DNA from: Flavobacterium sp. UGB4466
Lineage (GTDB): Bacteria > Bacteroidota > Bacteroidia > Flavobacteriales > Flavobacteriaceae
Reading direction: 5' to 3'
NCBI RefSeq assembly: GCF_903469665.1
Contig: NZ_CAGKLC010000050.1
Span: 1 to 34,266 of the forward strand
Length of the DNA: 34,266 nucleotides
Shown: piece by piece, positions 23,359-32,533 of the stretch
Layout of the letters: every line of letters begins with the position of its first letter
Position numbering within the stretch: position 1 is the first letter of the stretch
Position numbers and translations under genes: made by a program
The notes under the pieces: generated by a model
Seen by the model: the letters and a program-made list of their open reading frames with translations, nothing else
What the model was told of the DNA's origin: nothing
Database searches by the model: none

Positions 23359-24672
23359 ATGAAAGAGCTGGTGAACAAATTAAAAGGAGACAGAGTAATA
23401 TGGTCATTCGTGGCTTTATTGGCATTGTTTTCGTTTATGCCTGTTTTTAGTGCGAGTAGTAATCTGGCCTATATCGGTCATGGGACCGGAAATACATTAG
23501 GTTATTTAGTGAAGCATTTGGCTCACGTTTGTATTGGTTTTCTGATTATTTACTGGGTGCATCGCGTGCCGTATCACTATTTCAGGGCGATTTCGAAAAT
23601 TGCACTGCCTATAGTGTGGTTTTTGCTGCTTTATACCTTGTTGAAAGGAACTGTTATTGCAGGTGCAAATGCGAGCCGTTGGATTCAGGTTCCTTTTATC
23701 GGAATTACGTTTCAAACGTCGACTTTGGCGGCCAGTATATTATTCATATTTGTGGCGCGTTATCTGTCGAAAACGAAAGAAGAAAATGAACCTTTTCAGG
23801 TATCGCTGATACAGCTTTGGCTGCCGGTTTTTATAACACTGGCACTTATTTTACCGGCGAACTTCTCAACCACAGCGTTGATTTTTGCAATGGTAATTAT
23901 GCTGACATTTATTGGCAGGTATCCATTAAAATATATTGGTTTTATTATCGGTTCCGGAATTGCCATGTTTGCGTTCTTCCTTTTGGTTGCAAAAGCATTC
24001 CCGGATTCCAGATTCTTTAGCAGGGTTAGTACCTGGGGAAGTCGTATTGAAAACTTTACCACCGACAAACCGGATGAAGATGATTATCAGATTGAGAAAG
24101 CAAAAATTGCAATAGCATCAGGAAGATTAGGAGGAGTAGGTCCGGGAAAAAGCGTTCAGAAAAACTTTTTGCCACAGTCTTCTTCCGATTTTATTTATGC
24201 GATTATTGTAGAAGAATACGGTTTAGTAGGTGGGGTAGCAATATTGATTTTGTACTTATTATTATTGTTCCGATTTGTGATCGCCTCACACAAGGCAAAT
24301 ACATTATTTGGAAAGCTCGTCGTCGTCGGACTTGGGTTTCCGATGATCTTTCAGGCAATGATCAATATGGCTGTTGCAGTGGAGTTGCTTCCGGTAACAG
24401 GGCAAACACTTCCGTTGATCAGTAGTGGAGGTAGTTCGATTTGGATGACCTGTTTCTCCCTCGGAATTATCATTAGTGTGACAAAAAAAGAAGAAGAAAT
24501 TGCCGAAGAACAGGAGGAAAAAGAAAGAAGAAGAGAAGCCCTTCAAAGATTAATTGATAAAGAATTAGCAGAAGAAGATCTGCCTGCTGACGAAAAGATA
24601 TACGAAGAAGAGGGATTGTATTCCATTGAAGACAATTCCAGAAATCCGATGAATGCAGTTTTAAATAAGTAA
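23359..24672 (+). CDS. ftsW: Septal peptidoglycan glycosyltransferase FtsW
   Basis: 437 residues of the SEDS family with about ten transmembrane helices. Conserved stretches are GSGIAMFAFFLLVAKA, the periplasmic loop with IASGRLGGVGPGKSVQKNFL and SSSDFIYAIIVEEYGLVGG, and PVTGQTLPLISSGGSSI near the last helices. It polymerises lipid II at the septum together with FtsI. The C-terminal 50 residues are a highly charged cytoplasmic tail (KKEEEIAEEQEEKERRREAL). The start ATG lies 6 nt after the right arm of element 2. Confidence 0.95.
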   Translation: MKELVNKLKGDRVIWSFVALLALFSFMPVFSASSNLAYIGHGTGNTLGYLVKHLAHVCIGFLIIYWVHRVPYHYFRAISKIALPIVWFLLLYTLLKGTVIAGANASRWIQVPFIGITFQTSTLAASILFIFVARYLSKTKEENEPFQVSLIQLWLPVFITLALILPANFSTTALIFAMVIMLTFIGRYPLKYIGFIIGSGIAMFAFFLLVAKAFPDSRFFSRVSTWGSRIENFTTDKPDEDDYQIEKAKIAIASGRLGGVGPGKSVQKNFLPQSSSDFIYAIIVEEYGLVGGVAILILYLLLLFRFVIASHKANTLFGKLVVVGLGFPMIFQAMINMAVAVELLPVTGQTLPLISSGGSSIWMTCFSLGIIISVTKKEEEIAEEQEEKERRREALQRLIDKELAEEDLPADEKIYEEEGLYSIEDNSRNPMNAVLNK

Positions 24673-24684
24673 GAATAGAGCTGA

Positions 24685-24810
24685 GAGAATAGAGGAAAGA
24701 GAATAGAGGAAAGAGAATAGAGGAAAGAGAATAGAGGAAAGAGAATAGAAGAAAGAGAATAGAAGAAAGAGAATAGAAGAAAGAGAATAGAAGAAAGAGA
24801 ATAGAGAAAT
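24685..24810 (+). repeat. 14-bp tandem repeat, nine copies (ftsW/murG spacer)
   Basis: GAGAATAG recurs exactly every 14 bp at 24685, 24699, 24713, 24727, 24741, 24755, 24769, 24783 and 24797. The first four units are GAGAATAGAGGAAA, the next four GAGAATAGAAGAAA and the last is a variant. The array begins 13 bp after the ftsW stop. The purine strand is the coding strand. Confidence 0.95.
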
Positions 24811-24830
24811 AGGTTGATAAGTATTGAGAG

Positions 24831-24865
24831 AACTCACAACTCATAACTCATAACTCATAACTCAA
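24831..24865 (+). repeat. 7-bp tandem repeat, five copies, upstream of murG
   Basis: AACTCAT-type units run from 24831 to 24865 (AACTCAC, three AACTCAT, AACTCAA), followed by an A-run and the murG ATG at 24873. Confidence 0.9.
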
Positions 24866-24872
24866 AAAAAAC

Positions 24873-25964
24873 ATGACAAAATATAAATTCATATTAAGTG
24901 GTGGTGGTACAGGAGGGCATATCTATCCTGCAATTGCTATTGCAAATGAATTAAAATTACAATTCCCTGACGCTGAGTTTCTTTTTGTAGGTGCCAAAGA
25001 TAAAATGGAAATGCAGAAAGTGCCTCAGGCGGGTTATGAAATCAAAGGACTTTGGATTGCAGGTTTGCAAAGAAAACTTACGTTGCAAAATTTAATGTTT
25101 CCGTTAAAATTGGCAAAAAGTTTGCTGGAGTCACGACGAATCATAAAACAATTTAAGCCAAATGTTGTAATTGGTACCGGAGGTTTTGCCAGCGGACCTT
25201 TATTAAAGGCAGCAGGTTCGGCCGGAATTCCAACAGTCATTCAGGAACAGAATTCGTTTCCGGGAATTACGAATAAACTGCTAAGTAAAAAAGCCAATGC
25301 AATTTGTGTAGCTTATGATCATCTGGAGCGTTTTTTTCCAAAAGAAAAAATTGTTTTAACCGGAAATCCGGTTCGTCAGGATCTCATTGATATTGACAGC
25401 AAGCATGATGAAGCGGTTGCTTTTTATGGATTAGATCCGAATAAAAAAACATTGTTGGTTTTAGGAGGGAGTTTAGGAGCGAGAAGGATCAATCAGTTAA
25501 TCGAAAAAGAATTGCAAAATTTTCTTTCGCAGGACGTTCAGATAATCTGGCAATGCGGGAAGTTGTATTTTGAAGAATATAAAAAATACAATCAGCAAAA
25601 TGTTAAGGTAGTTGATTTTATTGAAAGAATGGATTTTGTATATGCGGCTGCCAATGTGATTATTTCACGTGCCGGAGCCTCATCGGTTTCCGAATTGTGT
25701 ATTGTAGGGAAACCGGTTATATTTATTCCGTCGCCTAATGTTGCTGAAGATCATCAGACTAAAAATGCACAGGCAATCGTAGATGCTAAAGGAGCTATTT
25801 TACTGAAGGAATCAGAATTGGATAATGAATTTAGTATTGTTTTTGAAGCCTTGCTTAAAGATGAAGGGAAGCAAAAACAATTAAGTGCAAATATTAAAAA
25901 ATTGGCAAAACCAAAAGCGACACAGGATATTGTAGCAGAGATTGTGAAGCTTATTCAGCTATAG
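24873..25964 (+). CDS. murG: UDP-GlcNAc:lipid I N-acetylglucosaminyltransferase MurG
   Basis: 363 residues of the GT-B fold. The N-terminal glycine loop is [19 protein letters not shown] (about residues 9-27), the second G-loop region is [14 protein letters not shown], and the UDP-GlcNAc-binding part is [11 protein letters not shown] with [17 protein letters not shown]. It makes lipid II on the inner face of the membrane. The start is chosen on the conserved [12 protein letters not shown]. It is followed by a long repeat-filled spacer. Confidence 0.96.
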   Translation: MTKYKFILSGGGTGGHIYPAIAIANELKLQFPDAEFLFVGAKDKMEMQKVPQAGYEIKGLWIAGLQRKLTLQNLMFPLKLAKSLLESRRIIKQFKPNVVIGTGGFASGPLLKAAGSAGIPTVIQEQNSFPGITNKLLSKKANAICVAYDHLERFFPKEKIVLTGNPVRQDLIDIDSKHDEAVAFYGLDPNKKTLLVLGGSLGARRINQLIEKELQNFLSQDVQIIWQCGKLYFEEYKKYNQQNVKVVDFIERMDFVYAAANVIISRAGASSVSELCIVGKPVIFIPSPNVAEDHQTKNAQAIVDAKGAILLKESELDNEFSIVFEALLKDEGKQKQLSANIKKLAKPKATQDIVAEIVKLIQL

Positions 25965-26014
25965 GCTATAGGCAGTAAGCTTTAAGCTTGCCCTAAAGCT
26001 TAAAACACAAAAGA

Positions 26015-26254
26015 GAATAAATAATAAACACAAAAGGTTGAGTGCTTAAAGCAAGAAAAGAATAAATAATAAACATAAAGGTTGAGTGCTTAAAGCCTAA
26101 AGCCTATTGCTTAAAGCAAGAAGAGAATAAATAATAAACACAAAGGTTGAGTGCTTAAAGCCTAAAGCCTATTGCTTAAAGCAAGAAGAGAATAAAAAAT
26201 AAAGACAAAAGTGGAAGGCTTAAAGCCTAAAGCGTAATGCTTAAAGCAGAAAAA
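26015..26254 (+). repeat. 65-bp tandem repeats in the murG/murC spacer
   Basis: Units start at 26015 (45 bp, lacking an internal 20-21 bp block), 26060, 26125 and 26190 (65 bp each). Units two and three differ at one base. Each unit holds GCTTAAAGC motifs. An inverted version (GCTTTAAGC, 25979-25987) lies just after the murG stop, so hairpins are possible. It occupies most of the 306-bp gap, in which no gene is seen. Confidence 0.93.
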
Positions 26255-26270
26255 AAAAGCAAAAGAAAAA

Positions 26271-27620
26271 ATGAATTTAAATCAAATACAAAACGTTTAT
26301 TTTATTGGTATTGGAGGCATCGGTATGAGTGCCCTGGCCCGCTATTTTAAAAATATAGGGAAACAGGTTTCCGGTTACGATAAGACACCATCTATGCTGA
26401 CAAGCGAGTTGATTGAAAGCGGTATTGATATTCATTTTGAAGATAATATTGGTTTAATTCCAAAGGACTATTATATTGAGAATACACTGGTGATTATTAC
26501 ACCGGCTGTACCCAAAACACATGCTGAATGGAATTATTTTACAGAAAGAGATTATGTGGTTAAAAAACGTGCTGAAGTTTTAGGGATTATCACTAAAGAT
26601 ACGTTTTGTTTTGCTGTGGCAGGAACACATGGAAAAACCACAACCTCAAGTATTTTGGGGCATATACTGTATGAAAGCGGAGCAGATGTGACTGCTTTTG
26701 TGGGAGGCATTGTAGAGAATTACAATTCGAATTTAATTGGAGAAGGAAAAACGGTTACCGTAGTGGAAGCAGATGAATTTGATCGTTCGTTTTTGCACTT
26801 GCATCCTAATATTGCCTGTATCACTTCAATGGATGCAGATCATTTGGATATTTACGGAACCAGTGATGCAATTGAGGCTTCGTTTGTAGAATTTGCTTCA
26901 AAAGTAGAAGATAAAAATAAGCTGTTTATAACCAAAGAATTACCTCTTGAAGGAGTTCAGTGTGCTATAAACGAAGAAGCTGTATACAAGGCTTTTAATG
27001 TTCGTATCGACAACGGAAGTTATGTTTTTGATGTGCAGACGCCAGCAGAAGTGATGACAGACCTGCGTTTTGGATTGCCGGGGAAACACAATTTAATGAA
27101 TGGACTAATGGCTATTGCGATGGCTAAAACGTTCGGCACCCCGACCGACTCCATTGCAAAGGCCATTGCTTCATTCAACGGAATCAGAAGACGTTTTTCG
27201 TATCAGATTAAATCTGAAAATTTAGTGTATATAGATGACTATGCACATCATCCAACAGAGCTAAATGCAGTACATCAGGCAGTTAGGGAATTGTATCCGG
27301 GACGTAAAGTACTGGCTATTTTTCAGCCGCATTTATTCAGCAGAACCAGAGATTTTGCCGATGGATTCGCGGAGAGTTTATCAGCATTTGATGAAGTGTT
27401 TCTGATGGATATTTATCCGGCACGTGAATTACCGATGGAAGGGATTACATCAGAATGGCTGTTGGGAAAAATGACAAATTCGAACAAAAAAATTGTTGCA
27501 AAAGAGGATTTATTAGCGGAGATCAAAGCCAGTGATGCGCCAATAATTGTAACAATAGGAGCTGGTGATCTTGGTGAGATGGTTCCTTCAATTAAAAAAA
27601 TGCTGAATGAAAATATTTAA
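26271..27620 (+). CDS. murC: UDP-N-acetylmuramate:L-alanine ligase MurC
   Basis: 449 residues. The N-terminal dinucleotide-type fold begins VYFIGIGGIGMSALARYF. The ATP loop is AGTHGKTTTSSILGHI (about residues 117-132). Mur ligase landmarks EADEFDRSFLHLHP and YIDDYAHHPTELNAV (His) are present. It adds L-Ala to UDP-MurNAc, the first stem-peptide step. It overlaps ftsQ by 14 bp. There is no ddl gene between murC and ftsQ, unlike in many Proteobacteria. Confidence 0.96.
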   Translation: MNLNQIQNVYFIGIGGIGMSALARYFKNIGKQVSGYDKTPSMLTSELIESGIDIHFEDNIGLIPKDYYIENTLVIITPAVPKTHAEWNYFTERDYVVKKRAEVLGIITKDTFCFAVAGTHGKTTTSSILGHILYESGADVTAFVGGIVENYNSNLIGEGKTVTVVEADEFDRSFLHLHPNIACITSMDADHLDIYGTSDAIEASFVEFASKVEDKNKLFITKELPLEGVQCAINEEAVYKAFNVRIDNGSYVFDVQTPAEVMTDLRFGLPGKHNLMNGLMAIAMAKTFGTPTDSIAKAIASFNGIRRRFSYQIKSENLVYIDDYAHHPTELNAVHQAVRELYPGRKVLAIFQPHLFSRTRDFADGFAESLSAFDEVFLMDIYPARELPMEGITSEWLLGKMTNSNKKIVAKEDLLAEIKASDAPIIVTIGAGDLGEMVPSIKKMLNENI

Positions 27621-28329
27621 TTGGACAAATATTCGTTTGATACTCATTTTTGGGTTGGTTATTTTTTTATATTCCTTCGCTCAACATCGAAATGGAGATC
27701 GAAAATTAAAAAAATCCACGGTCGTTTTTGTAGGAGAAAACACCCTGTTTGTAAAGCCTGAAACGGTTAATAAATTGTTGATAGAAAATAAAAAAGACGC
27801 TTCCAGTATTAGAAAAGATGAATTAGATTTGAATAAGATAGAGAAAACCCTCAATGCGCAAGACATGATTGAAAAGTCAGATGTTTTTGTAAGCATTGAC
27901 GGCGTTCTAAAAGCAGTAGTAAAACAGAAGACACCAATAGCAAGAGTTTATGATGGTGATCGATCTTTTTATATTGACTATGAGGGTAATAAAATGCCCT
28001 TGTCGGACAATTATACTGCGAGAGTTCCTCTTGTTTCGGGGGCAATTAATAAAAAAAATAACGAAGATTTAGCTGCTTTATTTCGCACAATTTATGACGA
28101 TGCGTTTTTGAAAAAAAACATCATTGCTATACAAATTATGCCTAATGGCAGCTTAAAAATGTTTAATAGAAACTATAATTACTTCATCGATTTTGGCAGA
28201 ACGATGAATGTTGATAAGAAATTTAATAACTATAAAGCCTTTTTTCAAAAAGCGGTTTTAGATAGTTCGTTATACAAATACAATAAAATTGACCTTAGGT
28301 TTACGGAACAAGTAGTTTGCACAAAATAA
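27607..28329 (+). CDS. ftsQ: Divisome protein FtsQ-like
   Basis: 240 residues, bitopic: a short cytoplasmic N-terminus, one membrane helix (LILIFGLVIFLYSFA, about residues 11-25), then a periplasmic domain. The name rests on topology, size and position between murC and ftsA; the POTRA/FtsQ sequence itself is weakly conserved (VTKQ-like VLKAVVKQKTPIARVYD, IDYEGNKMPLS). It links early and late divisome proteins. Start overlaps murC, and the stop is 6 nt before ftsA. Confidence 0.88.
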   Translation: MKIFNWTNIRLILIFGLVIFLYSFAQHRNGDRKLKKSTVVFVGENTLFVKPETVNKLLIENKKDASSIRKDELDLNKIEKTLNAQDMIEKSDVFVSIDGVLKAVVKQKTPIARVYDGDRSFYIDYEGNKMPLSDNYTARVPLVSGAINKKNNEDLAALFRTIYDDAFLKKNIIAIQIMPNGSLKMFNRNYNYFIDFGRTMNVDKKFNNYKAFFQKAVLDSSLYKYNKIDLRFTEQVVCTK

Positions 28330-28335
28330 TAGAAA

Positions 28336-29757
28336 ATGGAAAAAGATAACATTGCAGTAGGTCTAGATATTGGAACAACCAAAATAGTTGCCATGATAGG
28401 CAAGAAAAATGAGTATGGTAAACTGGAAATTTTGGGGATTGGGAAATCCAAAAGTTTGGGAGTGGCGAGAGGAGTTGTAAACAACATTACGCAAACTATT
28501 CAATCAATTCAGCAAGCAATACTTGAAGCAGAAAATAATTCAGGTTATAAAATTAAAGATGTGGTAGTAGGTATCGCCGGACAGCACATCAGAAGTATAC
28601 AGCATACCGATTACATCAGCCGTAATAATCCGGAGGAAGTAATTGGCGAAAAAGATATTCAGCTTTTGATCGATCAGGTAAATAAACTGGCGATGTTACC
28701 GGGAGAAGAAATTATTCACGTCTTGCCGCAAGAATTTAAAATCGACGGGCAGTCTGAGATTAAAGAGCCAATCGGAATGTATGGCGGAAGATTAGAATCC
28801 AGTTTTCACGTTGTAGTGGGGCAGGCTTCTTCAATCAGAAACGTGGGAAGATGTATTCAGAGTTCAGGAATTGAATTGTCCGGATTAACCTTAGAGCCTT
28901 TGGCTTCTGCGGATGCAGTTTTAAGTCAGGAAGAAAAAGAAGCCGGAGTTGCGTTGATTGATATTGGTGGAGGAACAACAGACTTAGCCATTTTTAAAGA
29001 TGGTATTATTCGCCACACAGCAGTAATTCCTTTTGGAGGAAATGTAATTACAGATGATATAAAAGAAGGCTGTTCGATTATCGAAAAACAAGCAGAGCTT
29101 TTAAAAATAAAATTCGGATCGGCCTGGCCGGGAGAGAATAAAGACAATGAAATTGTTTCTATTCCGGGATTAAGAGGAAGAGAGCCAAAAGAAATTTCGC
29201 TTAAAAACTTATCTAAAATTATTCATGCCCGTGTGGTGGAGATTGTAGAGCAGGTTTTTGCAGAAATTAAGGCTTACGGACACGAAGATCCACGTAAAAA
29301 ATTAATTGCCGGTATCGTGCTTACGGGCGGAGGTGCTCAACTAAAACACATCAAGCAATTAGTAGAGTACATTACAGGAATGGATACGAGAATTGGATAT
29401 CCAAACGAGCACCTGGCAGGAAATTCCAGTGAAGAAATCTCCAGTCCGTTATTTGCGACCGCAGTTGGTTTAGTAATGAATAGTATCGAGAATAGTACGC
29501 AAAGTGCTGTTAGAATGGAGATTGTAAACGATCAGCCAAAAGTGGTTTACAGAAATGTACCGCCACCGATACAACAGCCGGTGCAACAGCGATACGAAGT
29601 TGAAGAAAACTACGTTGAAAGAGTAGAAACTATCGAAGAAACCAGAGAAGTTAGAAACAGCGTCTCTAAAGAAGAATCTACAGAAACAAAAATCAGAAGA
29701 TCATTTTTTGACCGATATGTCGATAAAATCAAAGATTTTTTAGACAACGCAGAATAA
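28336..29757 (+). CDS. ftsA: Cell division protein FtsA
   Basis: 473 residues, an actin-like ATPase that tethers FtsZ to the membrane. The phosphate 1 motif is GLDIGTTKIVAMIG (about residues 9-22), phosphate 2 is ALIDIGGGTTDLAIF and the adenosine motif is IVLTGGGAQLKHI. After a variable Gln/Glu-rich linker (about 400-450), the C-terminus ends in an amphipathic helix, SFFDRYVDKIKDFLDNAE, the expected membrane-targeting sequence. It is longer than E. coli FtsA because of the linker. Confidence 0.95.
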   Translation: MEKDNIAVGLDIGTTKIVAMIGKKNEYGKLEILGIGKSKSLGVARGVVNNITQTIQSIQQAILEAENNSGYKIKDVVVGIAGQHIRSIQHTDYISRNNPEEVIGEKDIQLLIDQVNKLAMLPGEEIIHVLPQEFKIDGQSEIKEPIGMYGGRLESSFHVVVGQASSIRNVGRCIQSSGIELSGLTLEPLASADAVLSQEEKEAGVALIDIGGGTTDLAIFKDGIIRHTAVIPFGGNVITDDIKEGCSIIEKQAELLKIKFGSAWPGENKDNEIVSIPGLRGREPKEISLKNLSKIIHARVVEIVEQVFAEIKAYGHEDPRKKLIAGIVLTGGGAQLKHIKQLVEYITGMDTRIGYPNEHLAGNSSEEISSPLFATAVGLVMNSIENSTQSAVRMEIVNDQPKVVYRNVPPPIQQPVQQRYEVEENYVERVETIEETREVRNSVSKEESTETKIRRSFFDRYVDKIKDFLDNAE

Positions 29758-29841
29758 GATAATAAAAGAAAAGGATTACTTTATTGGCCCCAAGTCAAGA
29801 AGTAAAAAATGTATTAAATAAGAATTTCAAAAACCAAAAAG

Positions 29842-31869
29842 ATGATGAGCAACTCAGAATTTGGAAGTATTTCATTTGATTTACCAAAAAACCAATCAAA
29901 TGTAATCAAAGTAATAGGTGTAGGTGGAGGTGGTAGTAATGCTATCAACCATATGTTTAAACAAGGTATTAAAGGCGTAGATTTTATCGTCTGTAATACC
30001 GATTCACAGGCACTGCAGAACAGTTCGGTTCCTAATAAGATTCAGTTAGGAATGAACTTAACAGAAGGTCTTGGTGCAGGAGCAAATCCTGATGTAGGAC
30101 AGCAATCTGCTATAGAAAGTATCGCTGATATCGAAAAAATGTTAGACCGTGGTACTAAGATGGTATTTATTACCGCTGGTATGGGTGGAGGAACTGGTAC
30201 AGGTGCAGCTCCGGTAATTGCACAGTTAGCTAAAGAAAGAGAGATCCTGACCGTTGGTATTGTGACGATTCCTTTTCAGTTTGAAGGGAAAGTACGTCAG
30301 GAGCAGGCACTTTTAGGAATTGAGAAATTGCGTAAGCAGGTCGATTCATTAATCGTGATCAACAATAATAAATTAAGAGAAGTATATGGAAATCTTGGTT
30401 TTAAAGCCGGATTCTCTAAAGCGGATGAAGTTTTGGCAACAGCCTCAAGAGGTATTGCTGAAGTAATTACGCATCACTATACTCAAAATATCGATTTACG
30501 TGACGCTAAAACTGTTCTTTCGAATAGTGGAACGGCGATCATGGGATCTTCTGTGGCAGAGGGCGAGAACAGAGCTAAGGAAGCTATTATTTCGGCATTG
30601 GACTCTCCGTTGCTGAACGATAATAAAATTACAGGAGCCAAAAACGTATTGTTGCTTATCGTTTCTGGATCAAATGAGATTACTTTGGATGAAATTGGAG
30701 AAATAAACGATCACATCCAGGTGGAAGCAGGTTACAATGCAAATATCATCATGGGAGTTGGTGAAGACGAAGCTCTTGGTGATGCTATTGCCGTAACTAT
30801 TATTGCGACAGGTTTTGATGTTGAACAGCAAAATGATATCGTTAATACAGAGCCTAAAAAAATCATTCATACCTTGGAAGATGAGCAAAGAAGTGTTCAT
30901 AATCTAACCAATAAGTCAGTTACTTCTTTTGATTTAACAATTGATACACCAACCAGTAAATCAGAAGAAAAAATTGTTTTTGATTTAATGGACGATGAAG
31001 ACACGGTTGCTCCCGTAACTCCCACTCCGGTTGTACCAGTTGCAGCTGCACCATTTGAAGTTGCTCCGGTGGCAGTTGCTCCAGCGATGAATCAGGAAGA
31101 GTTAGTGGTAATGTCTGAGTTTATCAAAAATTTGGATGTTACGTTTGAAATTGTTTCGCCGATAACCGATATCGATTTTACGATTACGAGTCCGCAAGCC
31201 GAAGCTTTTCAGGATATAAAACCTGTTCAGCAAGTGCAGCAAAGAACATTCGAAAGAGAAGAGCAAACGACATTCTCCTTTGATTTGCCAATTTTCAGAT
31301 CCGAACCAGAAGTTAGGAAAGAGCCAGTTGTTGAAGAAACTAAAGTTTTATTCGAATTAACAAACGAAACCCGTAATATTAAAGTAAATGATCCGGTTTC
31401 ATTTGTACCGGTAACCGAGCTTTCTGATAAAGGAGTTATCAAGTATTCTTTAGAGGAATACATGGAAGTTGAAAACGATTTAATGACGTCAAAACCGGTT
31501 GAAAAAGTGGTAGAAGAAGTAATTCCTGCAGAATTAAATATCACCATGAAACCAAGACCTGATTTCGCTGTTGAACCGGATTACTCCACAACAGCAAATG
31601 TGTCTCCGATGGAATTGACAATTGAAGAGACTTTACGTTTAAGAGCAGAAGAAAGAAGAAAAAAATTAAAAGAATTTAATTATAAATTCCATAATAATGT
31701 GTCCAGAATTGATGAATTGGAGAAAGAGCCTGCTTACAAAAGATTAGGTATCGATTTGTCTAATTCACAAGCAAACAACACAAACTCAAGAATTTCGGTT
31801 GGAACAGACAGTAACAACGATTTGCAATTGCGTTCAAACAATTCGTTTTTGCACGACAACGTAGACTAG
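29842..31869 (+). CDS. ftsZ: Cell division GTPase FtsZ with very long C-terminal tail
   Basis: 675 residues. The tubulin-like core is about residues 1-330: N-terminal GVGGGGSNAINHM, the GTP signature GGGTGTG at 115-121, and the T7 loop region QNIDLRDAKTVLSNSG. The rest, about 345 residues, is an acidic, Pro/Val-rich disordered-looking tail with a short helical patch (LRAEERRKKLKEFNYKFHN) and a terminal SNNSFLHDNVD, likely the FtsA-binding peptide of this lineage. E. coli FtsZ has only 383 residues. Two adjacent ATGs (29842, 29845) can serve as start. A strong terminator follows. Confidence 0.96.
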   Translation: MMSNSEFGSISFDLPKNQSNVIKVIGVGGGGSNAINHMFKQGIKGVDFIVCNTDSQALQNSSVPNKIQLGMNLTEGLGAGANPDVGQQSAIESIADIEKMLDRGTKMVFITAGMGGGTGTGAAPVIAQLAKEREILTVGIVTIPFQFEGKVRQEQALLGIEKLRKQVDSLIVINNNKLREVYGNLGFKAGFSKADEVLATASRGIAEVITHHYTQNIDLRDAKTVLSNSGTAIMGSSVAEGENRAKEAIISALDSPLLNDNKITGAKNVLLLIVSGSNEITLDEIGEINDHIQVEAGYNANIIMGVGEDEALGDAIAVTIIATGFDVEQQNDIVNTEPKKIIHTLEDEQRSVHNLTNKSVTSFDLTIDTPTSKSEEKIVFDLMDDEDTVAPVTPTPVVPVAAAPFEVAPVAVAPAMNQEELVVMSEFIKNLDVTFEIVSPITDIDFTITSPQAEAFQDIKPVQQVQQRTFEREEQTTFSFDLPIFRSEPEVRKEPVVEETKVLFELTNETRNIKVNDPVSFVPVTELSDKGVIKYSLEEYMEVENDLMTSKPVEKVVEEVIPAELNITMKPRPDFAVEPDYSTTANVSPMELTIEETLRLRAEERRKKLKEFNYKFHNNVSRIDELEKEPAYKRLGIDLSNSQANNTNSRISVGTDSNNDLQLRSNNSFLHDNVD

Positions 31870-31890
31870 TTTTAAAATCATAATAATTGG

Positions 31891-31932
31891 ATAACCCGAA
31901 AATTGGATTTAATTTTCGGGTTATTTTTTTTA
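31891..31932 (+). terminator. Rho-independent terminator of the dcw cluster after ftsZ
   Basis: A 14-bp perfect stem (31891-31904 with 31911-31924) with a 6-nt loop is followed by a run of T. Confidence 0.92.
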
Positions 31933-31938
31933 TCTTCG
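31931..31938 (+). promoter_or_regulatory. Possible -7 box for the yqeY-like gene
   Basis: TATCTTCG differs from TAnnTTTG by one base and lies directly after the ftsZ terminator. It would give a leader of about 130 nt before the ATG at 32076. Confidence 0.4.
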
Positions 31939-32075
31939 CACAGAATTTAAAATTTGACTTCCCAAACAGGTTTTTAAAGTGAATCTTATTAGTCAGCTTA
32001 AGCGAAGGAGAAAATATAATTTTAAAGGTAATCGATCAATCTATAAGCCTTGGCTTATTTAAATAAAATTAGAAA

Positions 32076-32525
32076 ATGAGTTTACAAACACTAATCATGG
32101 ACGAGATTAAAACCGCCATGAAAGCGAAAGATACAGTAAGTTTAGAAGCATTAAGAGCTATTAAGTCTGAAATGTTACTGGCTGCAACGGCTTCAGGTTC
32201 TAAAGAAGAATTAACAGAAGACGATGAAATTAAATTGCTTCAGAGATTGGTGAAAACCCGTAAAGAAAGCGCCAGAATTTTCACAGAGCAAAATCGTCCT
32301 GATTTAGCAGAGCCTGAATTGGCTCAAGTAGCTGTAATCGAGAAGTTTTTACCGGCTCAGTTAAGTGAAGAAGAAGTAGAAGCAGTAGTAGCAAAAATCA
32401 TTGCTGAAACTGGAGCTGTTGGAATTGCTTCAATGGGTAAAGTGATGGGATTGGCTTCTGCACAATTGGGAGGAACAGCTGAAGGGAAAACCATTTCTAC
32501 AATTGTAAAAAAGTTATTATCGTAA
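32076..32525 (+). CDS. GatB/YqeY domain protein
   Basis: 149 residues, the usual size of free-standing YqeY proteins. The whole chain is helical: LIMDEIKTAMKAKDTVSLEA, ALRAIKSEMLLA, LLQRLVKTRKESARIF, EEEVEAVVAKII and SMGKVMGLASAQLGGTAEGK. It corresponds to the tRNA-binding tail domain of the GatB subunit of Glu-tRNA(Gln)/Asp-tRNA(Asn) amidotransferase. The cellular role of the free protein is not settled. It stands between ftsZ and a tRNA-Arg gene, which is interesting but may be chance. Confidence 0.92.
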   Translation: MSLQTLIMDEIKTAMKAKDTVSLEALRAIKSEMLLAATASGSKEELTEDDEIKLLQRLVKTRKESARIFTEQNRPDLAEPELAQVAVIEKFLPAQLSEEEVEAVVAKIIAETGAVGIASMGKVMGLASAQLGGTAEGKTISTIVKKLLS

Positions 32526-32533
32526 ATAATTTC

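Noticed and set aside
23506..24068. Several open frames on both strands inside ftsW
   Set aside because: All are shadows of the ftsW frame. The ftsW translation shows all family motifs.
24685..24865. CRISPR-like array
   Set aside because: The units are contiguous (14 bp and 7 bp) with no unique spacers and no cas genes. This is a simple tandem array.
26015..26254. CRISPR array or small-RNA genes
   Set aside because: The repeats are contiguous 65-bp units without unique spacers. No promoter or terminator per unit could be seen.
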